From an uncultured Candidatus Melainabacteria bacterium (GTDB taxonomy: Bacteria; Cyanobacteriota; Vampirovibrionia; Gastranaerophilales; Gastranaerophilaceae): a stretch of 30,395 bases of DNA. The translations under genes and the position numbers were made by a program. Location of the stretch: positions 1 through 30,395 of the forward strand of contig CALEJY010000176.1 of NCBI GenBank assembly GCA_937898445.1. The letters are read 5' to 3'. The notes beneath the pieces were generated by a model, which was given only the letters and a program-made list of their open reading frames with translations, searched no databases and was not told the origin of the DNA. Below are positions 1-7,167 of this stretch, one piece after another (within the stretch, counting starts at the first letter, position 1; each line of letters opens with the position of its first letter).

Positions 1-1
1 T

Positions 2-1753
2 ATCGAAAAAGATAGTGACAGACAAAATTTTCTGGAAAGTAATGGATTTACTGTTTTAAGATTTTGGAATAATGAAATTATTGAAAATATTGAAGGAGTA
101 TTAAATTCAATATATGAAAAATTGGAAAGTATAAATATTCCCTCGCCCCTTGTGGGAGAGGGTAGGGTGAGGGGTCAAGACAATTTTCATCCTGAAATTC
201 TTTTGCATGGTGTTACGGCATCAGGTAAGACAGAAGTTTATTTTAAATTAATTGACGATACTATTAAGGCAGGAAAAAATGTTTTGTTCCTTGCTCCAGA
301 AATCGCTTTGGCATCACAGTTAACCAAAAGACTTGCCAAAAAATTCGGGACAGAAGATGTTGCGATTTGGCATAGCAGTATTTCTGATGGCGAAAGGTAT
401 GATGTTTGGCAAAAATTATACAAAGATGAAATCAAAATTCTTGCAGGCGCACGTTCTGCGGTTTTTGCGCCATTAAAAAATATTGGTTTAATTATAATAG
501 ATGAGGAACACGAAGGAGCTTATAAACAGACAACTCCGGCACCCCGTTATGATGCAAGAGTTGTTGCAAGAAAATTGGCTGAATTTCATAATTGTCCGTT
601 GTTGTTGGGTTCTGCGACACCTGATATTTCAACATACTACAGAGCTGTGAATACAGGGAATTTATTTGAACTCAAAAAACGTTATAATGATGCAAAAGTT
701 CCGCCTGTTTTGGTAATTAATATGCAGGAATACGGGCGTGCTGCGTATAGAAGTGTTATTTCAAAACCTATGCAGACAGAGATTAGGGAAACTCTTGAGC
801 AGGGGAAACAAGTTATTTTGTTGATAAATCGACGTGGATTTTCAACTTATACTCAATGTCAGGCATGCGGGCATGTTATTGAATGTCCGAATTGCGCAAT
901 TCCAATGATTTGGCACGCAAAGGATCAGATGTTGAAATGTCATTATTGCAATCACGCAGAATATTTCCCTGATGTTTGCCCTGAATGTGGTTCTGATGCG
1001 TTTAAAAATAGTGGTACAGGTACTCAAAAAATTGAGCAGTACATCAAGGAACTTTTCCCTGATAACAATGTTGAACGTATTGATAGCGATATTTTGGTCA
1101 GAAAAGGAGAACATATAAGGCTTTTGGAAAAATTCCAACGAGGCGATATTGATATTCTTGTCGGAACTCAAATGATTGCAAAAGGGTTGGATAACCCGAA
1201 TGTTACGTTGGTTGGCGTAATTTCTGCTGATGCAAGTTTTAATTTACCTGATTTTAGGGCATCAGAAAGAGGATTTCAACTTTTGACACAGGTTGCCGGT
1301 CGTGCCGGCAGAGGTGAATTTGCAGGGAAAGTGCTTTTCCAAACTTATAACCCTGATTTTTACGCATTAGAAAGTGCTAAATCCCAAAATTATGGCGAAT
1401 TTTATATAGCAGAAATCGCCGCTAGAGAGGAATTTGACTATCCACCGTTTAGTCAAATTATAAGATTAATTTTAAGTTCCAAAAACGGTTTTAGGGCAGA
1501 AAAATCTGCTCAAGAAATCGCAATGAGATTGAGTTTGATGGTCGAAAAATTCGGAATATCTGAAAGAATAGAAGTTTTAGGGCCAACTCCTTGTGTAATT
1601 GAAAGAATAAACAGTCAATATCGTTTTCAAATACTTATAAAAAATAAGATGGGCGAAAAGGGACATCAGTTTGTTTCAAGCTTTATGAATAAAATCATAA
1701 TGCCAAAAGACATTCGCCTCGCAATCGATGTTGACCCGTTGGATATTTTGTAA
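2..1753 (+). CDS. priA: Primosomal protein N' (PriA) helicase, 5'-partial, fused to a DUF559-like C-terminal remnant
   Basis: PriA is the superfamily 2 helicase that reloads the replisome at stalled forks. Seen: Walker A GVTASGKTEVY, DEEH box IIIDEEHEGAYKQ, motif III GSATPD, a Cys-rich zinc-binding segment (CQACGH, CPNC, CHYC, CPECG) and the C-terminal motif QVAGRAGRG. The reading frame is open from position 2, so the TTG at 122 is not a convincing start. Bases 2-121 encode a peptide typical of the C-terminal end of DUF559 (Vsr-like endonuclease) proteins, including GFTVLRFWNNEIIENIEGVL. It is joined to the helicase by a linker, PSPLVGEGRVRG, encoded by a GC-rich hairpin repeat. The usual N-terminal DNA-binding half of PriA (about 200 residues) would lie upstream of the window. 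The helicase identity is certain; the fusion is read directly from the frame; whether the nuclease part is active is unknown. Confidence 0.95.
   Translation: MEKDSDRQNFLESNGFTVLRFWNNEIIENIEGVLNSIYEKLESINIPSPLVGEGRVRGQDNFHPEILLHGVTASGKTEVYFKLIDDTIKAGKNVLFLAPEIALASQLTKRLAKKFGTEDVAIWHSSISDGERYDVWQKLYKDEIKILAGARSAVFAPLKNIGLIIIDEEHEGAYKQTTPAPRYDARVVARKLAEFHNCPLLLGSATPDISTYYRAVNTGNLFELKKRYNDAKVPPVLVINMQEYGRAAYRSVISKPMQTEIRETLEQGKQVILLINRRGFSTYTQCQACGHVIECPNCAIPMIWHAKDQMLKCHYCNHAEYFPDVCPECGSDAFKNSGTGTQKIEQYIKELFPDNNVERIDSDILVRKGEHIRLLEKFQRGDIDILVGTQMIAKGLDNPNVTLVGVISADASFNLPDFRASERGFQLLTQVAGRAGRGEFAGKVLFQTYNPDFYALESAKSQNYGEFYIAEIAAREEFDYPPFSQIIRLILSSKNGFRAEKSAQEIAMRLSLMVEKFGISERIEVLGPTPCVIERINSQYRFQILIKNKMGEKGHQFVSSFMNKIIMPKDIRLAIDVDPLDIL
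140..174. repeat. GC-rich palindromic repeat inside priA
   Basis: CCCTCGCCC (140-148) can pair with GGGAGAGGG (154-162) with one mismatch. It is followed by TAGGGTGAGGGG (163-174). Its GC content is far above its surroundings, and it is translated in frame as PSPLVGEGRVRG. Repeats of this look are common beside DUF559 genes in many bacteria (recalled, not searched). It probably arrived with the DUF559 module. Confidence 0.6.
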
Positions 1754-1766
1754 ATTAGGAGAATTT

Positions 1767-1970
1767 ATGATTAAAAATCGACTTTCAATAATTTTAGGTG
1801 AGCAGAGAATGCGTGTTTCCGAGTTATCTAAACTAACCGGAATTAGTCAAAATGCTTTAAATAAAATTTATCATAACAAAACTAAGGGGATTGATTTTGA
1901 TACTCTTAATAAACTTTGTAATGCTTTAGATAGAAATTCGCAAGAAATTTTTGAATTTTTGCCTGATTAA
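1767..1970 (+). CDS. Small Xre/Cro-type helix-turn-helix regulator
   Basis: A 67-residue protein that is essentially one Cro/CI-type HTH domain. The helix-turn-helix runs through MRVSELSKLTGISQNALNKI, followed by a conserved DFDTLNKLCNAL segment. I place the start at the ATG at 1767, which has AGGAG eight bases upstream; the frame extends further 5' but only into priA. It lies 13 bases after the priA stop, so it is probably co-transcribed with priA. Such single-domain proteins bind DNA as dimers; the target is unknown. A sigma70-like promoter and small hairpin RNA follow it at 1987-2104. Confidence 0.85.
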   Translation: MIKNRLSIILGEQRMRVSELSKLTGISQNALNKIYHNKTKGIDFDTLNKLCNALDRNSQEIFEFLPD

Positions 1971-1986
1971 GTATTGTGAAAAAGGG

Positions 1987-2015
1987 TTGAATTTAATAAA
2001 AAAATAAGTTATAAT
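1987..2015 (+). promoter_or_regulatory. Sigma70-like promoter for an orphan small RNA
   Basis: TTGAAT (1987-1992), a 17-base spacer, and a perfect TATAAT (2010-2015). No plus-strand reading frame follows before the convergent dxr gene, so the likely product is a short untranslated RNA starting near 2022. Confidence 0.6.
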
Positions 2016-2021
2016 AAAAAC

Positions 2022-2104
2022 ACAGAGTGGTAGTTTCTCAAGCTACCGAAGCTCTATACGAAGTCTAAACGGTTCTTAATTATTTAATTAAGAACCGTTT
2101 TATT
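2022..2104 (+). ncRNA. Candidate small non-coding RNA with two hairpins
   Basis: A transcript from the promoter just upstream would be about 83 nt. It folds into a first hairpin, with GGTAGTTT (2029-2036) pairing with AAGCTACC (2040-2047) through one G-T wobble, enclosed by AGAG (2024-2027) and CTCT (2052-2055). It ends in a perfect 16-bp hairpin (2067-2082 with 2085-2100) running into TTTTATT. No start codon with a ribosome-binding site is present. I do not recognise the family; it does not look like SRP RNA, 6S RNA or tmRNA. It could instead be an antisense or 3'-end regulator of dxr or the Xre gene. Confidence 0.5.
2067..2104 (+). terminator. Strong intrinsic terminator, possibly bidirectional
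   Basis: A perfect 16-bp inverted repeat (2067-2082 and 2085-2100) with a 2-base centre, followed by TTTTATT. It ends the small RNA on the plus strand. It lies 8-46 bases beyond the dxr stop on the minus strand and may also stop dxr transcription. Confidence 0.65.
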
Positions 2105-2112
2105 GTAATAAA

Positions 2113-3261
2113 TTAATGTACTTTATTTATATATTCTTTTGTTTTTTCACGGATTTGTTTGTCGACTTCGAAAATCTCATCAATTGTTGGATTTTTTATG
2201 ACTTTGTGTTCGTCACACATTTTTTTTGTAATTTCATATATGTTATACAACTTAATTCTTCCGTCTAAAAATGCAAATACTGCTTCTTCATTCGCTGCAT
2301 TTAAGCAAACTGTTGCAGTTCCACCGGTTTTTCCCATTTCATAAGCCAATTTTACTGTTGGGAATTTTTCATAATCCGGTTTTTCAAAATCCAAATGAGC
2401 GATTTCTGCAAAACTGAAACTTTTTGACTTAATTCCTTCAAAGCGTTCAGGATACGTAATCGCATACTGAATAGGAATGTGCATACTAGGTAAACCAAGC
2501 TGCGCAATCACACTACCATCAACATATTCAATAGCGGAATGTACGATGCTTTGCGGATGTACAACAACATCAATATCATCATAATCAAATCCGAAAAGAT
2601 GATGTGCCTCGATGATTTCTAAACCTTTGTTCATTAATGTTGCGCTATCAACGGTAATTTTTTTACCCATATTCCATCTTGGGTGCGCAAGTGCCTGTTC
2701 TACGGTTGCGTTTTTCATATCATCAACGGTTTTGTGAAGAAATGGACCGCCTGATGCAGTGATGATAAGTTTGTCAACCTGTTTGATATCTTTTATACAC
2801 TGATGAATTGCGCAATGTTCACTGTCTACAGGAACAATTTTCACACCATATTTTTTTGCCTCAGACATAACAATATCGCCTGCCATAACAAGGGTTTCTT
2901 TGTTGGCTAATGCGATGTCAATTCCGTTTCGAATAGCGGTTAACGTTGGTCTTAGCCCGATTTTGCCGGAACATGCAACAAGGATAATGTCATTTTCTTT
3001 GTTTGAACAAATTTCTTCCAACCCTTCAGAGCCGTGAAGAACTTTGTATGAATTTCCTTCGCAATCGCAAGTTTGGGCATTATGACAAATATATTTAGGT
3101 TTAAATTTTTCAGCTTGTTTTTTTAATAATTCAACATTGTGTCCACCGGCTAGAGCGATTATTTCAAATTTGTCTTGAAGTTTTTCGATAACTTCTAATG
3201 CTTGAGTTCCGATTGAACCTGTTGAGCCAATTATACTAATTTTCTTCTTCTTATTTTCCAT
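2113..3261 (-). CDS. dxr: 1-deoxy-D-xylulose 5-phosphate reductoisomerase
   Basis: Converts DXP to MEP with NADPH, the second step of the MEP isoprenoid pathway, in the cytoplasm. At 382 residues it has the normal length. Seen: N-terminal NADPH-binding GSTGSIG, ALANKETLVMAG, the metal/substrate region PVDSEHCAIHQ, TASGGPF, HPRWNMGKKITVDSATLMNK, and IEAHHLF. The start ATG at 3261 opens directly into the dinucleotide-binding strand (KKISIIGSTG); there is no strong Shine-Dalgarno sequence. It lies downstream of the hydrogenase gene on the same strand, separated by 117 bases that contain a foldback element, so it may be transcribed separately. Confidence 0.97.
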   Translation of the reverse strand: MENKKKKISIIGSTGSIGTQALEVIEKLQDKFEIIALAGGHNVELLKKQAEKFKPKYICHNAQTCDCEGNSYKVLHGSEGLEEICSNKENDIILVACSGKIGLRPTLTAIRNGIDIALANKETLVMAGDIVMSEAKKYGVKIVPVDSEHCAIHQCIKDIKQVDKLIITASGGPFLHKTVDDMKNATVEQALAHPRWNMGKKITVDSATLMNKGLEIIEAHHLFGFDYDDIDVVVHPQSIVHSAIEYVDGSVIAQLGLPSMHIPIQYAITYPERFEGIKSKSFSFAEIAHLDFEKPDYEKFPTVKLAYEMGKTGGTATVCLNAANEEAVFAFLDGRIKLYNIYEITKKMCDEHKVIKNPTIDEIFEVDKQIREKTKEYINKVH

Positions 3262-3294
3262 GATTTTTCTATCTTTTCGTTTATTGGGGCTATT

Positions 3295-3370
3295 AAACTA
3301 CTAAGACACCAAGTTGCTAAGTTCATGTCAATTTCTGAAATGTCTTAGAGCCTCAGTGTCCTAGTGTTTT
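3295..3370. repeat. Imperfect inverted repeat (foldback element) between the hydrogenase gene and dxr
   Basis: The left arm at 3295-3321 (AAACTACTAAGACACC and onward) and the reverse complement of the right arm at 3344-3370 (AAACACTAGGACACTG and onward) align over about 26 bases with several mismatches. No long T-run follows, so it is not a typical terminator. It resembles the short dispersed CTAAG-rich elements found in intergenic regions of many bacteria. Confidence 0.5.
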
Positions 3371-3378
3371 ATAGCTTT

Positions 3379-4842
3379 TTATTTGTGTACTTCTGCGTAA
3401 GGTTTGCTTTCGTTTACGTAATTTGTAACTTGTTTCAATGCAGGTTTGTAAGCGTTAACAGTTGAGTTTCCGCCTAAGCAACCGCCTGTACAAGCCATAA
3501 CTTCGATTAAGTTACCTAAATCGCAAGCTCCGTTTTTAGCATATTTTTTCAAATCTCTTACAGATTGTTTTGTCAAACCGTCAATTACAACAGGTTTAAT
3601 TTCAACGTTTTCCGGTACAAGAGCTTGAACTGCTTTTGCAACACCGCCTGTTACACAGTAATTTCTAGCTTCTGCTGATGATTGAACTTTAAATTCGCTA
3701 TCAGCGCATTCTGCAACTTTGATTTCTTTTGCAGTCATCCAAGCACCAACTTCTTCGTAGTTGATAACGTAGTCAACATTGTTGTTATTCAAGGCTTCAC
3801 GTTTCTTAGCTACACAAGGGCTAAAGAATACTGTAACTGCATCTGGATTTTCTTTTTTAACGATTTCAGCAGTGTAATACATTGGAGTTTTTGTATCAGA
3901 GCGGAAAGGTTTCATTTCCGGCAAGTGTTTGTCAACAAGTTCGTTGTAGCCTGCGCAACAAGAAGTTGTCATGAATTTTTCGCCTTTTTCCATTCTTTCA
4001 ACAAATTCGGCTGCTTCGTTTTTGCTTGTAACGTCAGCACCTTGAGCAACTTCGTAAACATCTGAGAAACCTAATTCTAGAATAGCTTCTTTCAATTGAG
4101 TTGCGGTACAAGGTAATTGACCTAACATTGCAGGAGCAATCATTGCGATAACTTTTTTACCTGCTTTAATGTTTTTCAAAACATCAATAATTTGGCTTTT
4201 TTCGTGAACTGCGCCGAAAGGACAAGCAGATGCACATTTGCCGCAAGAAATACATTTGTCAAAATCAATTCTTGCGTGACCATCTTCACCTTTAGCGATT
4301 GCGCCTACAGGGCAAGCATTTTCGCAAGGAACAATAATTCTTTGAATTGCTTGATATGGGCAAACTTGAGCGCACATACCGCAATTTTTACATTTTTCAG
4401 GATCAATATGAGATTTGCCATCGTGAACTGAAATTGCACCAAATCTACAAGTGCTTTCGCAAGGTCTTGCAACACAACCTTGACACAAGTCAGTTACGTG
4501 TATTCTTGAAGGTACACAACCTTTGCAAGCAGTTGTAAGAACTGTCAAAGGATGTTCTTCCGGTTTTTCTCTGTTTTCAGCATTCTTTGCAACTTCTGAT
4601 AACAAAATGCTATCGTCAGTTTCTTCAATAGATGAACCTAAACCTGCGATAGCTCTATCTCTAAGAACTGCTCTTTCTTTATAAATACAACATCTGTAAG
4701 GAACTTCACTTCCTTTTGGTCGCATGTCGTAAGGAATTAATCTTGTATTTTCTTCAAAATTGTCACTCAAATAAGCTTTGATTAATCTGATTAAGATTTC
4801 TCTTTTCAAATTAGCTGTTTGTTTTGGAGTATTCATTGCCAT
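3379..4842 (-). CDS. Monomeric [FeFe] hydrogenase with ferredoxin domains
   Basis: Reversible H2 production or uptake coupled to ferredoxin, cytoplasmic, typical of fermenting anaerobes. The 487 residues start with an N-terminal Cys-rich part (C106, C109, C120, C123, C128, C132), then two 4Fe-4S motifs at about 151-161 (CKNCGMCAQVC) and 197-207 (CISCGKCASAC). The H-cluster domain carries all three signatures: TSCC (293-296), SPCVAKKREA (C343) and MACTGGC (C451, C455). The TSCCAGY form instead of TSCCPxW, and the short FeS-rich N-terminus, resemble the group B monomeric type rather than group A. Two nearby ATGs (4842 and 4836) could serve as start. A separate sigma70-like promoter lies at 4883-4910. 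The maturases hydEFG are not in the window. Confidence 0.93.
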   Translation of the reverse strand: MAMNTPKQTANLKREILIRLIKAYLSDNFEENTRLIPYDMRPKGSEVPYRCCIYKERAVLRDRAIAGLGSSIEETDDSILLSEVAKNAENREKPEEHPLTVLTTACKGCVPSRIHVTDLCQGCVARPCESTCRFGAISVHDGKSHIDPEKCKNCGMCAQVCPYQAIQRIIVPCENACPVGAIAKGEDGHARIDFDKCISCGKCASACPFGAVHEKSQIIDVLKNIKAGKKVIAMIAPAMLGQLPCTATQLKEAILELGFSDVYEVAQGADVTSKNEAAEFVERMEKGEKFMTTSCCAGYNELVDKHLPEMKPFRSDTKTPMYYTAEIVKKENPDAVTVFFSPCVAKKREALNNNNVDYVINYEEVGAWMTAKEIKVAECADSEFKVQSSAEARNYCVTGGVAKAVQALVPENVEIKPVVIDGLTKQSVRDLKKYAKNGACDLGNLIEVMACTGGCLGGNSTVNAYKPALKQVTNYVNESKPYAEVHK

Positions 4843-4882
4843 AATTTTCTTTCACACCTCATTGCTATTACACATATACTAA

Positions 4883-4910
4883 ATTATGGCATAAACATGG
4901 AAATTTTCAA
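4883..4910 (-). promoter_or_regulatory. Probable promoter of the [FeFe] hydrogenase gene
   Basis: On the minus strand TTGAAA (4905-4910), a 16-base spacer, and CATAAT (4883-4888). This predicts a leader of about 34 bases that contains GAGGTG ahead of the start codon. Confidence 0.4.
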
Positions 4911-4932
4911 ATAAAACTCGTCAAAGAAAAAA

Positions 4933-5217
4933 CTACTTTTCTTTAAATTCTTCAATAATATTTTTTAAAATATTGATTTGATTTTCAGAAAGATTGGAAA
5001 CATCTATGGTTTGCTTAGAGTTTACTCCAAGTAAATAATCGGTTGATACAGAAAATGTTTGAGCAAGCTTAATTAGCATATCAAGTGAAGGATATCTTGT
5101 TTCGGATTCGTATGCGCTAATAATAGATTTTGTCACCCAAAGTCTTTTGGCTAATTGCTCTTGAGTTAAGTTCTTTTGCTTTCTAAGTGTTTTTAATTTT
5201 TCTCCAAAATTCAACAT
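4933..5217 (-). CDS. Xre-family transcriptional regulator
   Basis: A 94-residue protein with an N-terminal Cro/CI HTH domain (LRKQKNLTQEQLAKRLWVTK, then SIISAYESETRYPSLDML) followed by the common ALAxxFxVSxDYLLG-type segment (FSVSTDYLLGVN) and a short helical tail. The start chosen is the ATG at 5217 because AGGAG sits ten bases upstream; the ATG at 5241 lies 5' of that site. An AT-only hairpin (4923-4930 with 4937-4944) overlaps the stop codon and may end the transcript. It is transcribed away from the pseudopilin gene, and two GTTTACT copies in the shared intergenic region may be its operator. Confidence 0.85.
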   Translation of the reverse strand: MLNFGEKLKTLRKQKNLTQEQLAKRLWVTKSIISAYESETRYPSLDMLIKLAQTFSVSTDYLLGVNSKQTIDVSNLSENQINILKNIIEEFKEK

Positions 5218-5232
5218 TTTATTTCCACTCCT

Positions 5233-5261
5233 AGTAAACATAATCCATTATTTAAGTAAAC
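5233..5261. promoter_or_regulatory. Direct repeat AGTAAAC, possible operator
   Basis: AGTAAAC occurs at 5233-5239 and 5255-5261, 22 bases apart (two helical turns), just upstream of the Xre gene that reads leftward. Placement suggests autoregulation, but the sites are short and the evidence is only positional. Confidence 0.25.
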
Positions 5262-5289
5262 CAGTGGTAATATATAAGTTTTCTAAAAG

Positions 5290-5318
5290 TTGACAAGATA
5301 ATATAAAAATGTTATATT
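5290..5318 (+). promoter_or_regulatory. Sigma70 promoter giving a leaderless pseudopilin mRNA
   Basis: Perfect TTGACA (5290-5295), a 17-base spacer, and TATATT (5313-5318). Only six bases separate the -10 box from the ATG at 5325, so transcription should start at or within a base of the start codon. There is no Shine-Dalgarno sequence. Confidence 0.7.
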
Positions 5319-5324
5319 CTATTT

Positions 5325-5969
5325 ATGAAAAACAAATTAGTAGCTTTTACTCTTGCAGAAGTCTTAATCACTATTGGCATTATCGGAATTGTTGCAGCGT
5401 TGACTTTGCCAACATTAATGGCAAACCATAGAAGAAAAGTTATTGAAACAAGACTGCAAAAATTCTATACTGTTATGAACCAAGCAATAAAATTAGGTGA
5501 AGCAGAAAATGGAGAATTTGCGAATTGGATGCCAGACAATTCATATTCTGATTTTGGGGCTTGGTATGAGGCAAATTTGAGCAAATATATTCAATCTCAA
5601 GATAAAAAGAATTATTATAATACAATATATTATGATGTCGGTTTTAGTGATGGTAGTGGCTTTCGCGCATATTTACCTAGTGGTTTAGATGAAAGTTACA
5701 ATTTGAGGGCGTGGGTTTTCTTTTTCCCAAAATTTGAAAGTCTCAAAAAAGGTGCTTTAGAACAATTTGATGGTATCAACTCATTTCTTTTTGGAATTTG
5801 CAAAAATGGTAAACTTGCCTCATCTGGGGTTTGTGGAACAAATGAAATGTATAGAAGTACAATGCTCAATGGGTGTGCCTCGGCAAATGTTGGCTCAAGA
5901 CATGCTTGCACTATGTTAATTCAATATGATGGATGGAAGATAAGTAAAGATTATCCTCATAGAATTTAA
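5325..5969 (+). CDS. Type IV pilin-like / type II secretion pseudopilin
   Basis: A 214-residue protein with a short basic leader (MKNKLVA) followed by the class III prepilin helix FTLAEVLITIGIIGIVAALT, with Glu at position +5 of the mature form. The residue before the cleavage site is Ala rather than the usual Gly, which prepilin peptidases can tolerate. The rest is a soluble globular domain with four Cys near the C-terminus (GICKNGK, GVCGTN, NGCASAN, HACTML), probably paired as disulfides outside the membrane. Similar single pseudopilins are numerous in gut Melainabacteria (recalled). The gene ends one base before the lipA stop codon on the opposite strand, with no room for a separate terminator. 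Confidence 0.88.
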   Translation: MKNKLVAFTLAEVLITIGIIGIVAALTLPTLMANHRRKVIETRLQKFYTVMNQAIKLGEAENGEFANWMPDNSYSDFGAWYEANLSKYIQSQDKKNYYNTIYYDVGFSDGSGFRAYLPSGLDESYNLRAWVFFFPKFESLKKGALEQFDGINSFLFGICKNGKLASSGVCGTNEMYRSTMLNGCASANVGSRHACTMLIQYDGWKISKDYPHRI

Positions 5970-5970
5970 C

Positions 5971-6813
5971 TTATACCAACTCTGCTGCTCTATAAGAACT
6001 TCTTACTAAAGGTCCGATTTGATGGTTTTTAATTCCGACTTTGTTGGCTAATTCTTTCAATTTGTCGTATTCTTCAGGTGTATAATATTTTGCAACTTCA
6101 AGATGGTGTTTTGATGGCTGAATATATTGTCCCATAGTGACAATATCACATCCGACATTTTTCAAATCAATAAGAGTTTGTTCAATTTGTTCAAAAGTTT
6201 CTCCCAAACCGATTATCAAACCAGATTTTGTCAAAATATCACTATTATCTTTAACATATTTTAAAACCTCTAAAGAGCATTCATAATTTCCCTGTGGGCG
6301 AACAGATTTGAAGATATCTTGAACAGCCTCAATATTGTGGTTAAAAACATCGGGATGAGCTTTTATAATAATGTCTAAACTATCTTTATTTCCCTTAAAA
6401 TCAGGGGTTAAAATTTCAATTTTTGTATCAGGACAAAGTTTTCTGATTTCATAAATGCAATTTGCAAAATGTTCTGCACCGCCATCAGACAAATCATCTC
6501 GGGTTACAGATGTAATTACCGCATATTTTAATCCCAACGCTTGTACTGCTTCTGCAACGTGTTTGGGTTCTTCCAAATCTAATGGTTTTGGTCTTGCGCA
6601 AGAAATGTTACAGTATTTGCAATTTCTTGTACAATCGTTTCCCATAATCAAAAATGTTGCGGTGTTTTTGGTGTAACATTCGTTTTTGTTAGGGCAACGT
6701 GCGTTTTCGCAAACTGTGTTAAGGCATTTTGTTTTTAAAATCTTTCTCACAGTGCGGGTTTTGTCCGTATCAATAATAGGTCTTTTTAAATAATCCGGTA
6801 ATCTTCTTTGCAT
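5971..6813 (-). CDS. lipA: Lipoyl synthase
   Basis: A radical SAM enzyme that inserts two sulfurs into protein-bound octanoate to make lipoyl cofactors. The 280 residues carry the LipA-specific auxiliary cluster motif CENARCPNKNEC (C35, C40, C46), the radical SAM motif CTRNCKYC (C61, C65, C68) and the C-terminal RSSYRA that supplies the Ser ligand. The start ATG at 6813 lacks a ribosome-binding site and lies seven bases from a TATAAT box (6821-6826, minus strand), so the mRNA is probably leaderless. The lpd gene, encoding a lipoamide-using enzyme, lies about 350 bases away on the same strand, which fits a shared role in lipoate-dependent complexes or glycine cleavage. Confidence 0.97.
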   Translation of the reverse strand: MQRRLPDYLKRPIIDTDKTRTVRKILKTKCLNTVCENARCPNKNECYTKNTATFLIMGNDCTRNCKYCNISCARPKPLDLEEPKHVAEAVQALGLKYAVITSVTRDDLSDGGAEHFANCIYEIRKLCPDTKIEILTPDFKGNKDSLDIIIKAHPDVFNHNIEAVQDIFKSVRPQGNYECSLEVLKYVKDNSDILTKSGLIIGLGETFEQIEQTLIDLKNVGCDIVTMGQYIQPSKHHLEVAKYYTPEEYDKLKELANKVGIKNHQIGPLVRSSYRAAELV

Positions 6814-6820
6814 ATTTTAA

Positions 6821-6826
6821 ATTATA
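6821..6826 (-). promoter_or_regulatory. -10 box of lipA, leaderless arrangement
   Basis: TATAAT on the minus strand seven bases upstream of the lipA ATG. No clear -35 box is visible at the expected distance. Confidence 0.45.
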
Positions 6827-6837
6827 TAGCAAAAATA

Positions 6838-6866
6838 TTGATTTTCATGACTTAAAACAGTATAAT
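6838..6866 (+). promoter_or_regulatory. Sigma70 promoter for the small exported protein gene
   Basis: TTGATT (6838-6843), a 17-base spacer, and TATAAT (6861-6866). Transcription would start near 6873, giving a leader that contains AAGGAG before the ATG at 6910. It overlaps the divergent lipA promoter region. Confidence 0.6.
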
Positions 6867-6909
6867 ATAATTAAAAAGAAATTTATAACTCAAAAAGGAG
6901 TACAGATTA

Positions 6910-7152
6910 ATGAAAAAATTAATGACAATTTTATGCTTGTTATGCTTTGCAGGTTGTGCTTATGCAGAAGTTTACGAAATTCCTGGATCTCGTGTAGAAA
7001 CAACTTCTGAAGTTCAAGTTCAACAAGATGGCACAAAACAAGTTTCAGAAACAAAAGTAAAAAGAAGAAGAATTTTGCGTCACAGAGATCAAAACCCTAC
7101 AAACACATACTGGAACTTTGGTAAAGTTCCTTTCTGGACTGGTTCTATTTAA
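6910..7152 (+). CDS. Small exported protein of unknown function
   Basis: An 80-residue protein with an N-terminal signal peptide: KK, a hydrophobic stretch (LMTILCLLCFAG), then either a lipobox-like FAGC or a signal peptidase I site AYA before EVYEIPG. The mature part is about 58 residues, with a Gln/Thr/Glu-rich segment, a basic cluster KVKRRRILRHR and an aromatic C-terminus WNFGKVPFWTG. AAAAGGAG lies ten bases upstream of the ATG. I do not recognise the family. It ends 15 bases from the convergent lpd stop. Export to the envelope is likely; no function can be assigned. Confidence 0.75.
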   Translation: MKKLMTILCLLCFAGCAYAEVYEIPGSRVETTSEVQVQQDGTKQVSETKVKRRRILRHRDQNPTNTYWNFGKVPFWTGSI

Positions 7153-7167
7153 GTTTAGAATTTGTGT

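Noticed and set aside
122..124. TTG at 122 as the start of PriA
   Set aside because: The same frame is open upstream to base 2 and encodes a recognisable DUF559 end; no ribosome-binding site precedes the TTG.
3682..4538. Open frames on the plus strand opposite the hydrogenase gene
   Set aside because: They are antisense to a well-supported gene, have no ribosome-binding sites, and show Phe/Cys-rich composition typical of complementary-strand shadows.
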